From positions 1 through 47,267 of the forward strand of contig JADLFO010000139.1 in assembly GCA_020845455.1 (NCBI GenBank): a stretch of 47,267 nt of DNA. Direction: 5' to 3'. Position 1 is the stretch's first letter. Each line of letters begins with the position of its first letter. Positions 7,789-16,286 of this stretch are shown in pieces. Below the pieces are notes generated by a model that made no database searches, was not told the origin of the DNA, and was given only the letters and a program-made list of their open reading frames with translations. The translations under genes were made by a program, and so were the position numbers. The stretch is from Caldilineaceae bacterium (GTDB lineage: Bacteria; Chloroflexota; Anaerolineae; Caldilineales; Caldilineaceae).

Positions 7789-8580
7789 TTATCCTTGCCG
7801 TCCGCTGATGTAGGCTTCGGTCAAGGATTCTTTGGGGGTGACAAAGAGATCGGGGGTGCGGCGGTATTCAACCAGCTTACCCAGCCAGAAGAAGCCCGTG
7901 TAATCGGAGACGCGGGCGGCCTGTTGCATGTTGTGGGTTACGATCACAATGGTGTAGGCGTCGGCCAAGCGCCGCATCAGGTCTTCGACGTGCAGGGTGG
8001 CCATAGGGTCCAGCGCCGAACATGGCTCGTCCATCAAGATCACTTCGGGGCGCACGGCCAGGGTGCGCGCGATGCAGAGCCGTTGTTGTTGGCCGGGGTT
8101 GAGACCAAGCGCAGAGGCGTCGAGATCGTCCTTGACCTCGTCCCACAGCGCGGCATCCGCCAGGCTCATCTCAACGATCTTGGCTAGTTCTTTTGGCTTG
8201 GGCCTGCCAAGCACGCGCGGGCCAAAGGCGACATTGTCAAAGATGCTTTGGGGGAAAGGGTTTGGTCGCTGGAAGACCATACCCACGCGCTGGCGCAGCT
8301 CCGTTACATCGACGTCGGGGGCATAGATATTCCGGCCGTTCAGCAAGACCTCGCCTTCGGCGCGTGCGCCCGGCACGGTATCGTTCATGCGGTTCAGCGA
8401 GCGCAGAAAGGTGGATTTGCCGCAACCCGAAGGGCCGATCAGGGCGGTGATGCGCCGTTCGTAGATGGGCAGATTGAGTCCAGAGAGCGCCTGGAACGTG
8501 CCATAGAAAAAGCTGAAGTCGTTGACCTCGATTTTGCTCTTCAGGTTATCTGAAAGATTATCCGAACCGTCCGACCACAT
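7789..8580 (-). CDS. pstB: Phosphate ABC importer ATPase PstB1, degenerate signature motif
   Basis: This 263-residue PstB hydrolyses ATP to drive phosphate import through PstC/PstA at the inner face of the membrane. Walker A is GPSGCGKST, the Q-loop is [10 protein letters not shown], Walker B is [13 protein letters not shown] and the H-loop is [12 protein letters not shown], all normal for PstB. The signature motif is [13 protein letters not shown] instead of LSGGQQQR. The start at 8580 (MWSDGSDN) has GAGG upstream and overlaps the end of pstB2 by 23 nt; longer forms read into pstB2. Its intact Walker motifs and bad signature mirror the opposite pattern in PstB2, so the two probably form a heterodimer. 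Confidence 0.92.
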   Translation of the reverse strand: MWSDGSDNLSDNLKSKIEVNDFSFFYGTFQALSGLNLPIYERRITALIGPSGCGKSTFLRSLNRMNDTVPGARAEGEVLLNGRNIYAPDVDVTELRQRVGMVFQRPNPFPQSIFDNVAFGPRVLGRPKPKELAKIVEMSLADAALWDEVKDDLDASALGLNPGQQQRLCIARTLAVRPEVILMDEPCSALDPMATLHVEDLMRRLADAYTIVIVTHNMQQAARVSDYTGFFWLGKLVEYRRTPDLFVTPKESLTEAYISGRQG

Positions 8581-9409
8581 AGTCCTCTGTCCGCTTGTCC
8601 TTGGGATTGGCAAACATTTGTTGGCGCGAGCCAATTTCGACGACCTCCCCATCCAGCATAAAGGCGGCGCGATCGGCCACGCGTGCAGCCTGCTGTACGC
8701 TGTGAGGCACCATGATGATCGTATAACGCTCTTTCAACTCGATCAGTGAATCTTCCACGGTAGCCGTGGAGATGGGGTCGAGGCCCGATGTCGGGTTGTC
8801 CAGCAAGATCACATCCGGTTCGAGCGCCAGGCTGCGCGCCAAGCAGAGCCGCTGCTTTTGGCCGCCGGAGAGCGCAAAGGCGGAGCTGTCGAGGCGGTCC
8901 TTGACCTCATCCCAGAGGGCGGCTTGCTGCAGCGCGCGCGTGATACGCCGTTCGATCCCCTGCGCGTCACGGATACCTGCCATGCGTAGCCCATAGGTCA
9001 GGTTGTCATAGATAGAGCCGGGCAGCGGAGTGGGGATGGCAAAGACCATGCTCAGACGGCGGCGCAGTTCCGTCACATCCACGCTGGGCGCAAAGATGTC
9101 CTGGCCGTTGAAGTAGACATTGCCGCGCCGCTGCGCGCCTTCATTCAGGTCGGACAGACGGTTGAGCACGCGGAGCAAGGTCGATTTGCCGCTGCGCGAT
9201 GGGCCGAAGAGCACAAAGATCTCATGGGGTGCGATGTTGAGCGTGACATCCTTGAGCGCGGTGACATTGTCGGGATAGGTAAACCAAAGATGGTCAAGCA
9301 CGATCACCGGTCGGGCCGTGGACGCCGCGGGTTGAACCGGGGATGCAGCCGGGGACACAGTCATAGGTGTAGGCATGGTCGGTCTATTTTGAGCCACAGG
9401 GGTTACCAT
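8558..9409 (-). CDS. pstB: Phosphate ABC importer ATPase PstB2, degenerate Walker B and Q-loop
   Basis: This second PstB has 283 residues, including an Ala/Pro/Thr-rich N-terminal extension of about 30. Walker A is GPSRSGKST and the signature [13 protein letters not shown] is intact. The catalytic Glu of Walker B is replaced by Asn ([13 protein letters not shown]), and the Q-loop Gln is Ala ([11 protein letters not shown]). The H-loop His remains ([11 protein letters not shown]). I read these codons directly (GAC AAC, and TTT GCC) so they do not depend on frame choice. The start ATG at 9409 overlaps the pstA stop (ATGGTAA); ATG at 9376 is possible. On its own it should hydrolyse ATP poorly, but it can donate a good signature to PstB1. 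Confidence 0.9.
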   Translation of the reverse strand: MVTPVAQNRPTMPTPMTVSPAASPVQPAASTARPVIVLDHLWFTYPDNVTALKDVTLNIAPHEIFVLFGPSRSGKSTLLRVLNRLSDLNEGAQRRGNVYFNGQDIFAPSVDVTELRRRLSMVFAIPTPLPGSIYDNLTYGLRMAGIRDAQGIERRITRALQQAALWDEVKDRLDSSAFALSGGQKQRLCLARSLALEPDVILLDNPTSGLDPISTATVEDSLIELKERYTIIMVPHSVQQAARVADRAAFMLDGEVVEIGSRQQMFANPKDKRTEDYVVGRFG

Positions 9410-10248
9410 TGGCGGCGGCGGCGCATGGTGGTGCGCAGGATGGTGGCGACGAGCGTCAGGGAAAGCACGACAAGGAGCAGCACCAGCGCGGTCCCATATT
9501 GGAGCGACAGCGGCATTCCCGGCACTTGGGTGGCGATGACGTAGAGATGGTAGGGCAGGGCCATCGTCTGGTCGAAGATCGAGTGGGGCAGTTCGGGGAG
9601 ATAGAACGCAGCCACTGTGAACAGAATCGGCGCGGTCTCGCCTGCGGCGCGCCCCAGGCCGAGGATGATCCCGGTGATGATGCCGGGCAGGGCATGCGGC
9701 AGCACTTGGTGACGGATGGTCTGCCAGCGTGTCGCGCCCAGGCTGAGGCTGACCGTGCGGAACTCCTGCGGTACGGCCAACAGGGCTTCTTCTGCCGTGC
9801 TGATCACGACGGGCAGGGTCATTAGCCCCAGCGTCAGCGAGCCGGCAATGATCGAGGTGCCTAGGTTCATGAAGAGGACAAATGCGCCCAGCCCAAAGAG
9901 GCCATAGACAATGGAAGGGATGCCCGCCAGATTGACGATCGCCAGCCGCACCCAGCGGGTGAGCCGGCTGTCGCGCGCGTACTCGGCCAGATAGATGGCG
10001 GTCGCGATCGCCAGCGGGAAGGAGGCGATCGCCGTGCCGAGTGTCAGAAAGACCGTGCCCAGCAGCGCCGGCCCGATGCCGCCTTCGCGCATGCCGTTGC
10101 GCGGCGCGGTGAAGAGAAACTCCCACGAGATGGCGCTGATGCCGTTGTAGATTACATAGAAGATCACCAGCACGATGGGCAGGACGACCAGGGCGGCGAC
10201 GAGGCTGATCACGATCTCGGCGAGCCGGTTGATCTGTTGGCGAGTCAT
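9403..10248 (-). CDS. pstA: Phosphate ABC importer permease PstA
   Basis: This 281-residue inner-membrane protein has about six hydrophobic segments and the permease coupling loop for PstB: EEALLAVPQEFRTVSLSLGA followed by WQTIRHQVLP. GIILGLGRAAGETAPIL is the conserved block after the loop and is typical of PstA. With PstC it forms the channel for phosphate delivered by PstS. The gene is 9 nt downstream of pstC and overlaps pstB2 by 7 nt, so translation is probably coupled. Confidence 0.95.
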   Translation of the reverse strand: MTRQQINRLAEIVISLVAALVVLPIVLVIFYVIYNGISAISWEFLFTAPRNGMREGGIGPALLGTVFLTLGTAIASFPLAIATAIYLAEYARDSRLTRWVRLAIVNLAGIPSIVYGLFGLGAFVLFMNLGTSIIAGSLTLGLMTLPVVISTAEEALLAVPQEFRTVSLSLGATRWQTIRHQVLPHALPGIITGIILGLGRAAGETAPILFTVAAFYLPELPHSIFDQTMALPYHLYVIATQVPGMPLSLQYGTALVLLLVVLSLTLVATILRTTMRRRRQW

Positions 10249-10257
10249 GGAGTAGTC

Positions 10258-11196
10258 CTATAGCCGGCCGCGCCGTGACCGGCTGCGCCCGCCGATCAGG
10301 AGGCTGGCCAGCGAGTTAATGGCAAAGGTGATGAGAAAGAGCACGATGCCGATCGCAAAGAGCATCTCGTAGTGCAAGCTGCCCTGGGCGACTTCGCCCA
10401 TTTCGGCTGCGATCGTGGCGGTCATGGTGCGTACTGGCTGGAAGAAGAGACCGGAGCCTAGCGATGGGATGTTGGCCGCGTTGCCGGTCACCATCATCAC
10501 CGCCATTGTCTCGCCGATGGCGCGCCCAATGCCCAGCACGGTAGCGATGACCAGCCCTGACCGCGCGGCGGGAACGACGACCCGCCAGATGGTCTGCCAC
10601 TCGGTCGCGCCGATCGCCAGCGAGGCGTCGCGATATTCCTTGGGGACTGCATAGAGCGCGTCTTCGGAGATGCTGATGATCGTGGGCAACGACATATAGG
10701 CCAAAATCAGCGAGCCGGTGAAGGCGGTTAGCCCTGTCGGCGCGCCGGCGTCTTGGATAAGCGGGGCGAGGGCCACCCATCCCAAAAAGCCCAGAACAAT
10801 CGAGGGGATCCCGGCCAGCACCTCGATCAGGGGCTTGAGCACCTCACGCAGCCACAAGGGCGCAATATTGCCCAGATAGATGGCAGTCGTCAAGCCTAAA
10901 GGGACGGCAATGACCACCGCGCCTAGCGTGACGAGCAGCGAGCCGACGAGCAAAGGCAGCAGCCCGTAGAGTTCTTCAATTGGATACCAGCGGGCGCTGA
11001 GCAACTGGCGCGGCGACACTTTGATAAAGGCCGGCAGCCCCTCGCGCAGCAGGAAAATAAAGATGAGTCCGATAATGAGAATGGTCGACAGCCCGGCAGC
11101 CCGAATCGCCTGTTCGATCCACCATTCATTGCTGCGGCGGGGCGGTGTGGCAGATTGCTCGCCCGCCAGCGGTATAGCTTGCTCCATTTTCAGCAT
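10258..11196 (-). CDS. pstC: Phosphate ABC importer permease PstC
   Basis: Starting at ATG 11196, the protein has 312 residues with six or so membrane segments. EDALYAVPKEYRDASLAIGA plus WQTIWRVVVP is the ATPase-contact loop, and GIGRAIGETMAVMMVTGNAA is the signature stretch of PstC. GAGGAG lies 10 nt upstream of this ATG; ATG at 11205 is too close to it. An upstream extension reads into pstS and is ignored. It lies 38 nt after pstS. Confidence 0.95.
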   Translation of the reverse strand: MLKMEQAIPLAGEQSATPPRRSNEWWIEQAIRAAGLSTILIIGLIFIFLLREGLPAFIKVSPRQLLSARWYPIEELYGLLPLLVGSLLVTLGAVVIAVPLGLTTAIYLGNIAPLWLREVLKPLIEVLAGIPSIVLGFLGWVALAPLIQDAGAPTGLTAFTGSLILAYMSLPTIISISEDALYAVPKEYRDASLAIGATEWQTIWRVVVPAARSGLVIATVLGIGRAIGETMAVMMVTGNAANIPSLGSGLFFQPVRTMTATIAAEMGEVAQGSLHYEMLFAIGIVLFLITFAINSLASLLIGGRSRSRRGRL

Positions 11197-11234
11197 TAAG
11201 CGCATGCTCCTCTGATACACATGCTGCGAGGTCG

Positions 11235-12209
11235 CTAGGGCACGGCGAGCGGGACAAAGCCCAACTCGGCGACGATCTGTTGGCCCTGCGGCCCCTGGAT
11301 CCATGCGAGATAATCCGCGGTGGCGGCGGTGGGTTGGCCGGCGGTATACATATAGAGCGGGCGGGCGATGGGATAGCTGCCGTCCATCCCGCTTTCAACC
11401 GTCGGTAAGATAAAAGACAAGTTGGCGTCGGCGGCGACGGCGATCAGCTTTTCATGCGCGGGATCCACATAGCCCAGCCCATCATAGCCGATAGCATTGG
11501 GGTTGCGGCGCAGTTCGCTTGTGATCCCGACCGAGGAAGGCATGAGCAGCGTTTGCGGCGCAAAGATCGCCTCGGAATCGGGGTTTCCTTTGCGTACAAC
11601 CTCTTCCAGAAAATAGACGTGCGTGCCGGAGTTGGTTTCGCGCGAAAGCAGGACGATGGGCGCGTCGAAGCCGCCCAACTCTTTCCAGTTGGTGATTTTG
11701 CCGGTAAAGATGTCGGAAAGCTGATCGATGGTCAGTTTGTCGATTGGGTTGGATGGATGGACGGCGATGGCCAGCGCATCGATGGCGACCACGAACTCGA
11801 CCGGTTCGACGCCATTGTCCTCGGCGGCGGCGATCTCGTCGGGTTTGATCTGGCGCGAGACATTGGCGATGTCTACCGTGCCGTTGATCAGCGCAGCGAT
11901 GCCGGTCCCCGAACCGCCGCCGGTCACGGCGATGAGCAAGTCGGGGTTGACCTGGCGATAGGCCTCTGCCCAGGCGAGCGCCAGGTTGACCATGGTGTCG
12001 GAGCCTTTGTTTTGGATCGCCTCTTGGCCGGTCGAAGCCGCCTGCGCTCGATTGCCCGCAGAGGGGCCGCAGCCGGTCAAGAGCAAGGTAAGGGCCAACA
12101 GTGGCCCCACGCGCCCGGCCCAATGGGTCAGCCCTGCCGGCAGGGTGGGAATGCGCCGTTTGCCCTGCTGTAGCTTAGGAATTGCGAATATCAGAATCGA
12201 CCTAAACAC
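11235..12209 (-). CDS. pstS: Phosphate-binding lipoprotein PstS
   Basis: The 324-residue protein has a long N-terminal stretch and then a lipoprotein signal (LLALTLLLTGC, Cys near residue 47), so it is tethered outside the membrane. GSDTMVNLALAWAEAY, TGGGSGTGIAALINGTVDIA and RETNSGTHVYFLEEVV are the phosphate-contact blocks of PstS. The frame is open to GTG at 12209, which lacks a strong ribosome site; a shorter start is possible because the residues before the signal are longer than usual. First gene of the pst operon, with a Pho box about 100 nt upstream. Confidence 0.93.
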   Translation of the reverse strand: MFRSILIFAIPKLQQGKRRIPTLPAGLTHWAGRVGPLLALTLLLTGCGPSAGNRAQAASTGQEAIQNKGSDTMVNLALAWAEAYRQVNPDLLIAVTGGGSGTGIAALINGTVDIANVSRQIKPDEIAAAEDNGVEPVEFVVAIDALAIAVHPSNPIDKLTIDQLSDIFTGKITNWKELGGFDAPIVLLSRETNSGTHVYFLEEVVRKGNPDSEAIFAPQTLLMPSSVGITSELRRNPNAIGYDGLGYVDPAHEKLIAVAADANLSFILPTVESGMDGSYPIARPLYMYTAGQPTAATADYLAWIQGPQGQQIVAELGFVPLAVP

Positions 12210-12305
12210 TCGATCGCAGCCATTCTATGCACTGATGATGTAGCCCACTGCGCTCCGCCGCGCTGTGTCCTTCATGGTTGTTACCCGTTCATCATGGGGG
12301 CAGCC

Positions 12306-12344
12306 CGTTAATGGTTTACTAATAGATTGTAAACGGTGTGTTAA
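12306..12344 (-). promoter_or_regulatory. Pho box: four hexamer repeats at exact 11-bp spacing
   Basis: On the minus strand TTAACA (12344-12339), TTTACA (12333-12328), TTAGTA (12322-12317) and TTAACG (12311-12306) are each separated by 5 bp. This is the TT(A/T)A(C/T)A-N5 layout known for PhoP boxes in Bacillus. It lies upstream of pstS and predicts phosphate-starvation control by a PhoB/PhoP-type regulator not encoded next to it. Confidence 0.72.
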
Positions 12345-12502
12345 TGTCACCCTTACAAAAACCAGACATCCAGACGCCTACAGCGGTCTCGCCTATGTCT
12401 ACCTTTTCGGTTATGATTGAAGAGAAGGATTTCGCCAAAGTCTACAGCTTATCCGCTTTCATTTTTTCTATATCTGCTTCTTTTCGATGAGGAGGGAGCG
12501 AC

Positions 12503-13729
12503 ATGGCGAAGACGGTGGTACTGGTGGGGGCGTTGGACACCAAGGGCGAGGAGTACGCCTATGTCAAGCAACTGATCGAGGCGCAGGGGGTAGCGACGCT
12601 CACGGTCGACTACGGCATCCTGGGGCCGCCGGGCTATGCGCCCGAGGTGGAGCGCGAGCAAGTGCTGGCGGCGGGGGGCGGCGACTTGGCCTATCTCGCC
12701 GGCGGTGGGCATAAAGATGCAGCCATGGCCGCCGCCGCTGCCGGGCTGAGCGTGGTCGTGCGCGAGTTGTATGCGGCGGGCAAGCTTGATGGCATCTTGG
12801 CGATGGGGGGCACGGGCGGCACCTCGGTGGCGACGGCGGCGATGCGCGGCTTGCCCGTCGGCGTGCCCAAGCTCATGGTCTCGACCGTGGGCGGGGGGGA
12901 TGTCAGCGCCTTTGCGGGCGGCAAGGACATCGTCTTTGTCCCCTCGATCGTCGATGTGGCCGGGCTGAACCGCATCAGCCGCGTGCTGTTTGCCCACGCC
13001 GCCGGGGCCATCGCCGGCATGGTGCAGGTCGAAGCGCCCGCCGCCGGCACAGACAAACCGTTGGTCAGCGCCTCGATGTTTGGCAACACCACCCCGGCCG
13101 TCGACCGGGCGCGGCATCGACTCGAAGCGGCGGGCTATGAGGTGCTGGTCTTTCACGCCACCGGGGCAGGGGGGCGCACGATGGACAGCCTGATCGCCGA
13201 CGGCTACATCGCCGCCAACCTGGATCTGACCACCACCGAGCTGGCCGACTATGTGTGTGGCGGCGTCTTCAGCGCCGGGGCCGCGCGCGGCCAGGCCGCG
13301 CCGCGCGCCGGCATCCCGACAGTGCTGGCGCCGGGCTGTGTGGACATGGCCAACTTTGGCAGCCCCGAGACTGTGCCCGAGCAATACCGCAGTCGCAACC
13401 TCTATGCCTGGAACCCCAACGTCACGCTGCTGCGCACCAACGTCGAGGAGAATGGGCGCATCGGCGAGATGCTGGCTCAGGCGGCCAACCTGGCGAGCGG
13501 GCCGGTGGCCATTCTGCTGCCGCGGCGCGGGGTGTCGATGTTGGACAGCCCCGGCGGGCGTTTTTGGGACCCCGAGGCCGATGCGGCCTGCTATACGGCG
13601 CTCAAACGCCGCCTGCGCCCCGAGATTGCGGTCTATGAACTGGAGCACAACATCAACGACCCCGAGTTTGCCGACGCCGCCGCCGAGACGCTGCTGCAGA
13701 TGCTGGCAGCGGATGGGGCGGCGCGCTAG
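12503..13729 (+). CDS. UPF0261 / Tm-1-like ATP-binding protein
   Basis: The 408-residue protein has the two-domain Tm-1-like layout: N-terminal MAKTVVLVGALDTKGEEYAY and GGTGGTSVATAAMRGLPVG motifs (about residues 95-115), then a C-terminal domain with LAPGCVDMANFG and LLPRRGVSMLDSPGG. Related proteins include the ATP-binding domain of tomato Tm-1; bacterial function is unknown to me. GAGGAGGGAG lies 4 nt before the ATG. It is followed 82 nt later by a PEP-hydrolase-family TIM barrel, and the two families are commonly found adjacent or fused, so they probably act together. Confidence 0.88.
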   Translation: MAKTVVLVGALDTKGEEYAYVKQLIEAQGVATLTVDYGILGPPGYAPEVEREQVLAAGGGDLAYLAGGGHKDAAMAAAAAGLSVVVRELYAAGKLDGILAMGGTGGTSVATAAMRGLPVGVPKLMVSTVGGGDVSAFAGGKDIVFVPSIVDVAGLNRISRVLFAHAAGAIAGMVQVEAPAAGTDKPLVSASMFGNTTPAVDRARHRLEAAGYEVLVFHATGAGGRTMDSLIADGYIAANLDLTTTELADYVCGGVFSAGAARGQAAPRAGIPTVLAPGCVDMANFGSPETVPEQYRSRNLYAWNPNVTLLRTNVEENGRIGEMLAQAANLASGPVAILLPRRGVSMLDSPGGRFWDPEADAACYTALKRRLRPEIAVYELEHNINDPEFADAAAETLLQMLAADGAAR

Positions 13730-13730
13730 G

Positions 13731-13763
13731 CTCGGCGGGCAGCGCCTGGAGAGGCGCTGAGCC
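13731..13763. repeat. Hairpin between the Tm-1-like and TIM-barrel genes
   Basis: AGCGCCT and AGGCGCT pair around a GGAG loop, with outer GGCTC/GAGCC arms. No T-run follows, so it is more likely an intercistronic stem than a terminator. Confidence 0.4.
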
Positions 13764-13811
13764 ATACACTGAGACCTTGATTGACACACTCTTGGCGAAA
13801 GGGGGATTCGT

Positions 13812-14648
13812 ATGGGGATGGCGCTGACACGCGACGAGATCGTGCGCCGGCTGCGCCGCCAGAGGGCGGGCGGGAAGCCGATTGTGGGCTGCGGGGCGGG
13901 CACGGGGCTGTCGGCCAAGCTGGCTGAGGCGGGCGGGGCGGACTTGATCATCATCTACAACTCGGGCCGCTACCGCATGGCGGGCCGCGGCTCGCTGGCG
14001 GGGTTGATGCCCTACGGCGACGCCAACGGCATTGTGGTCGAGATGGCCGCCGAAGTGTTGCCGGTGGTCAAGGAGGCGCCGGTCCTGGCCGGGGTATGCG
14101 GCACCGATCCCTTCCGGCTGCTGCCGGTCTTTCTGCGCCGGCTGGGGGAGATGGGGTTTGCGGGCGTGCAGAACTTCCCCACCGTGGGGCTGATCGACGG
14201 CGACTTCCGGCGCAACCTCGAGGCGACGGGCATGGGCTACGACAAAGAGGTCGAGATGATCCGCCTGGCGCATGAGCTGGATCTGTTCACTTCGCCGTAT
14301 GTCTTTGACCCCGACCAGGCGCGGGCGATGGCGCAGGTGGGGGCGGACCAGTTGGTGGCGCATGTGGGGCTGACGACCTCGGGCACGATCGGGGCGGGGG
14401 TGGCGTTGAGCTTGGACGAGGCGATCGAGCGCGTGCTGGCGATCGCCGAGGCGGGGCGGGCGGTGCGCCCCGAGTTGCTGGTGATCTGTCACGGCGGGCC
14501 GCTGGACGAGCCCGAGAACGTGGGCGAGGCCTTGCGGCGCATGCCGGGCGTGGACGGCTTTTTTGGCGCGTCCAGCATCGAGCGGCTGCCCACCGAGCGC
14601 GCCATCACCGCCCAAGTCCGCGCTTTCAAACAACTGCCGCTCGCCTGA
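13812..14648 (+). CDS. Phosphoenolpyruvate-hydrolase-family TIM-barrel protein
   Basis: The 278-residue protein resembles the PEP mutase/isocitrate-lyase-like barrel family annotated as phosphoenolpyruvate hydrolase. Key stretches are [17 protein letters not shown] (residues about 17-33), [44 protein letters not shown] and [14 protein letters not shown]. The start has GGGGG 6 nt upstream; ATG at 13818 is an alternative. It forms a two-gene operon with the Tm-1-like protein and ends at a strong terminator. The actual reaction is unproven. Confidence 0.83.
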   Translation: MGMALTRDEIVRRLRRQRAGGKPIVGCGAGTGLSAKLAEAGGADLIIIYNSGRYRMAGRGSLAGLMPYGDANGIVVEMAAEVLPVVKEAPVLAGVCGTDPFRLLPVFLRRLGEMGFAGVQNFPTVGLIDGDFRRNLEATGMGYDKEVEMIRLAHELDLFTSPYVFDPDQARAMAQVGADQLVAHVGLTTSGTIGAGVALSLDEAIERVLAIAEAGRAVRPELLVICHGGPLDEPENVGEALRRMPGVDGFFGASSIERLPTERAITAQVRAFKQLPLA

Positions 14649-14674
14649 GACCGCTTTTCTACTCATCTTCTGTT

Positions 14675-14733
14675 GCCTCGCCGCCGGCCTGTGTGCAAGC
14701 CATTTGCCATGGGCCGGCGGCGAGGCTCTTTTG
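14675..14733 (+). terminator. Rho-independent terminator after the TIM-barrel gene
   Basis: A perfect 15-bp stem (14675-14689 with 14712-14726) closes a 22-nt loop and is followed by TCTTTTG on the plus strand. Confidence 0.75.
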
Positions 14734-14825
14734 TCTGCGCTGCGCCGGTCTGCGCAGCGCCGGATAGGCGGGCTACGCCGCTGTCTAGGTACTCTGAATT
14801 TTTATCATCAATTTGAGACTTTTGT

Positions 14826-14854
14826 CCTAGCAGCGCTGTGTACAGTCTGCTAGG
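14826..14854. promoter_or_regulatory. Inverted repeat upstream of the nitrite reductase gene
   Basis: CCTAGCAG and CTGCTAGG flank a 13-nt centre that itself contains CTGTGTACAG, nearly palindromic. It lies about 75 nt upstream of the start and could be an operator or a leader hairpin. No FNR-type TTGAT-N4-ATCAA box was found. Confidence 0.4.
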
Positions 14855-14930
14855 GTAAAGACAATACTGATGAGCCTGGCTGGGTTTGACCAGCCCCAAG
14901 GAGACACACAGTTACAGCAATACACTTGGG

Positions 14931-16178
14931 ATGGAAAAGGATATAAACGTGCAATCACAAGTTCATGCGGATGTGAATCCGGGTGTTGATCCAAATGTTA
15001 ATCCGGAAGAGAATCCGTACATCGTTCAAGATATAATGGCCGGCGGACCTCCTGCGCTGTCACGCCGTGCCTTGTTACGCGGCGTCGGCCTGCTGGCCGC
15101 AGGCGGCACGGGTTTGATCGGGTATGCTGCCGGAAAATCTGCACTCGTGTCGGCTGCACCGCCCGCCGAACCGCCGGCTGCAGCACCGGCCAATGAAGCC
15201 GCGCCGACCGCCACGCCCTGGCCCGCCAAACCGGTGGGGGCCGCCCAGGTGGCTGCCGATCCCACGGCGCTACCTGGCCCGGTGGACTGGGCGGAACCGC
15301 GCCACCACCAAATCACGCTGGACGTGGTGGAGGTGGTAGCGGAGATCGAGCCGGGCGTGACCTTTAGCTATATGACCTTTGGCGGGCGCATCCCCGGCCC
15401 CATGATCCGGGTGCGCCAGGGCGATACGGTCGAGATAACGGTCAACAACCTGCCGGGTAATCTCATGCCCCACAACGTCGACCTGCACGCCGTCTATGGT
15501 CCACACGGCGGCGGCGAGGCCACATTTGTCGTGGCCGGCCAACCCAACGGCATGCGCTTTACAGCGCTCTACCCCGGCGCCTTTATGTACCACTGTGCCG
15601 TGCCCACACTGGATCATCACATCAGTTCGGGCATGTTTGGCATGATCGTGGTCGAGCCGCCCGAAGGCTTGCCGCCGGTCAATCGGGAGTTTTATCTGGG
15701 CCAGCACGAACTCTATACCGATCAGGCGGCGGGCGTGCCGGGCCATCACAATTTCGACTTCGCCGCTATGCAGCGCGAGCAGCCTACCTATGTGCTGCTC
15801 AACGGCGAAAAACACGCCTTGACCCCCGAACGCCGCGGCGCTATGCAGGCGCAGACAGGCGAGACGGCGCGCATCTTCTTTGTCTGCGGCGGGCCAAACC
15901 TGAGCAGCAACTTCCACCCGGTCGGCAGCGTGTGGACAAAGGTCTGGCGCGAAGGGGCGATCCTGAGCACCCCTGAACGATATGTGCAGACGGTGGCCGT
16001 GCCGCCGGGCAGTTGCCTGATTGCCGAGATCGAGTTCCCTGTGCCCGGTATGATCAAGCTGGTCGACCATGCCCTGTCGCGTGTGGTCAGCAAGGGGATG
16101 TCGGGCGTCATCGAGGTGGCGGGCGAGCCGCGGCCCGATATCTTTACGCCCGACCTGCCCGGCGACCCCACGGGCTAA
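14931..16178 (+). CDS. nirK: Copper nitrite reductase, NO-forming, AniA-like
   Basis: A 415-residue exported enzyme that reduces nitrite to nitric oxide. The N terminus has a twin-arginine-like signal (SRRALLRGVGLLAAGG), then an Ala/Pro linker and two cupredoxin domains. Type 1 copper ligands are in LMPHNVDLHAV (first His), FMYHCAVP (Cys), and DHHISSGM (second His and Met). Type 2 ligands are the second His of NVDLH, the His before the Cys, and NFHPVG in domain 2; the catalytic Asp is in NVD. The Cys-to-His loop is 8 residues, as I recall for AniA. ATG at 14931 is chosen; the frame opens at TTG 14886. No electron donor is adjacent. Confidence 0.9.
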   Translation: MEKDINVQSQVHADVNPGVDPNVNPEENPYIVQDIMAGGPPALSRRALLRGVGLLAAGGTGLIGYAAGKSALVSAAPPAEPPAAAPANEAAPTATPWPAKPVGAAQVAADPTALPGPVDWAEPRHHQITLDVVEVVAEIEPGVTFSYMTFGGRIPGPMIRVRQGDTVEITVNNLPGNLMPHNVDLHAVYGPHGGGEATFVVAGQPNGMRFTALYPGAFMYHCAVPTLDHHISSGMFGMIVVEPPEGLPPVNREFYLGQHELYTDQAAGVPGHHNFDFAAMQREQPTYVLLNGEKHALTPERRGAMQAQTGETARIFFVCGGPNLSSNFHPVGSVWTKVWREGAILSTPERYVQTVAVPPGSCLIAEIEFPVPGMIKLVDHALSRVVSKGMSGVIEVAGEPRPDIFTPDLPGDPTG

Positions 16179-16241
16179 ATCGAGCCGCGCTGCAGCAAAG
16201 CGCGCACCCGATCTGCCCGCGTAGGTCAAAGCGGGCGTGAG

Positions 16242-16282
16242 CGGCGCAGCCCGTACGCTTCTGGAGTGTACGGGCTGCGCCG
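16242..16282. terminator. Bidirectional terminator-like hairpin between convergent genes
   Basis: A perfect 15-bp stem (CGGCGCAGCCCGTAC and its complement) with an 11-nt loop lies between nirK and the convergent membrane haem protein gene. U-tracts are weak on both sides. Confidence 0.6.
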
Positions 16283-16286
16283 TATT

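Noticed and set aside
8558..10126. PstB2 read as a 522-residue fusion
   Set aside because: The N-terminal 240 residues are pstA read in another frame. PstB likeness starts only after ATG 9409.
12449..13954. Minus-strand open frame of 501 codons
   Set aside because: It lies wholly opposite the well-motifed Tm-1-like gene. The His/Arg-rich product has no family features; it is a GC-rich antisense shadow.
14734..14930. FNR/NNR-type operator before nirK
   Set aside because: Only a partial TTGAT-like string occurs near 14805 in reverse orientation, without the second half-site.
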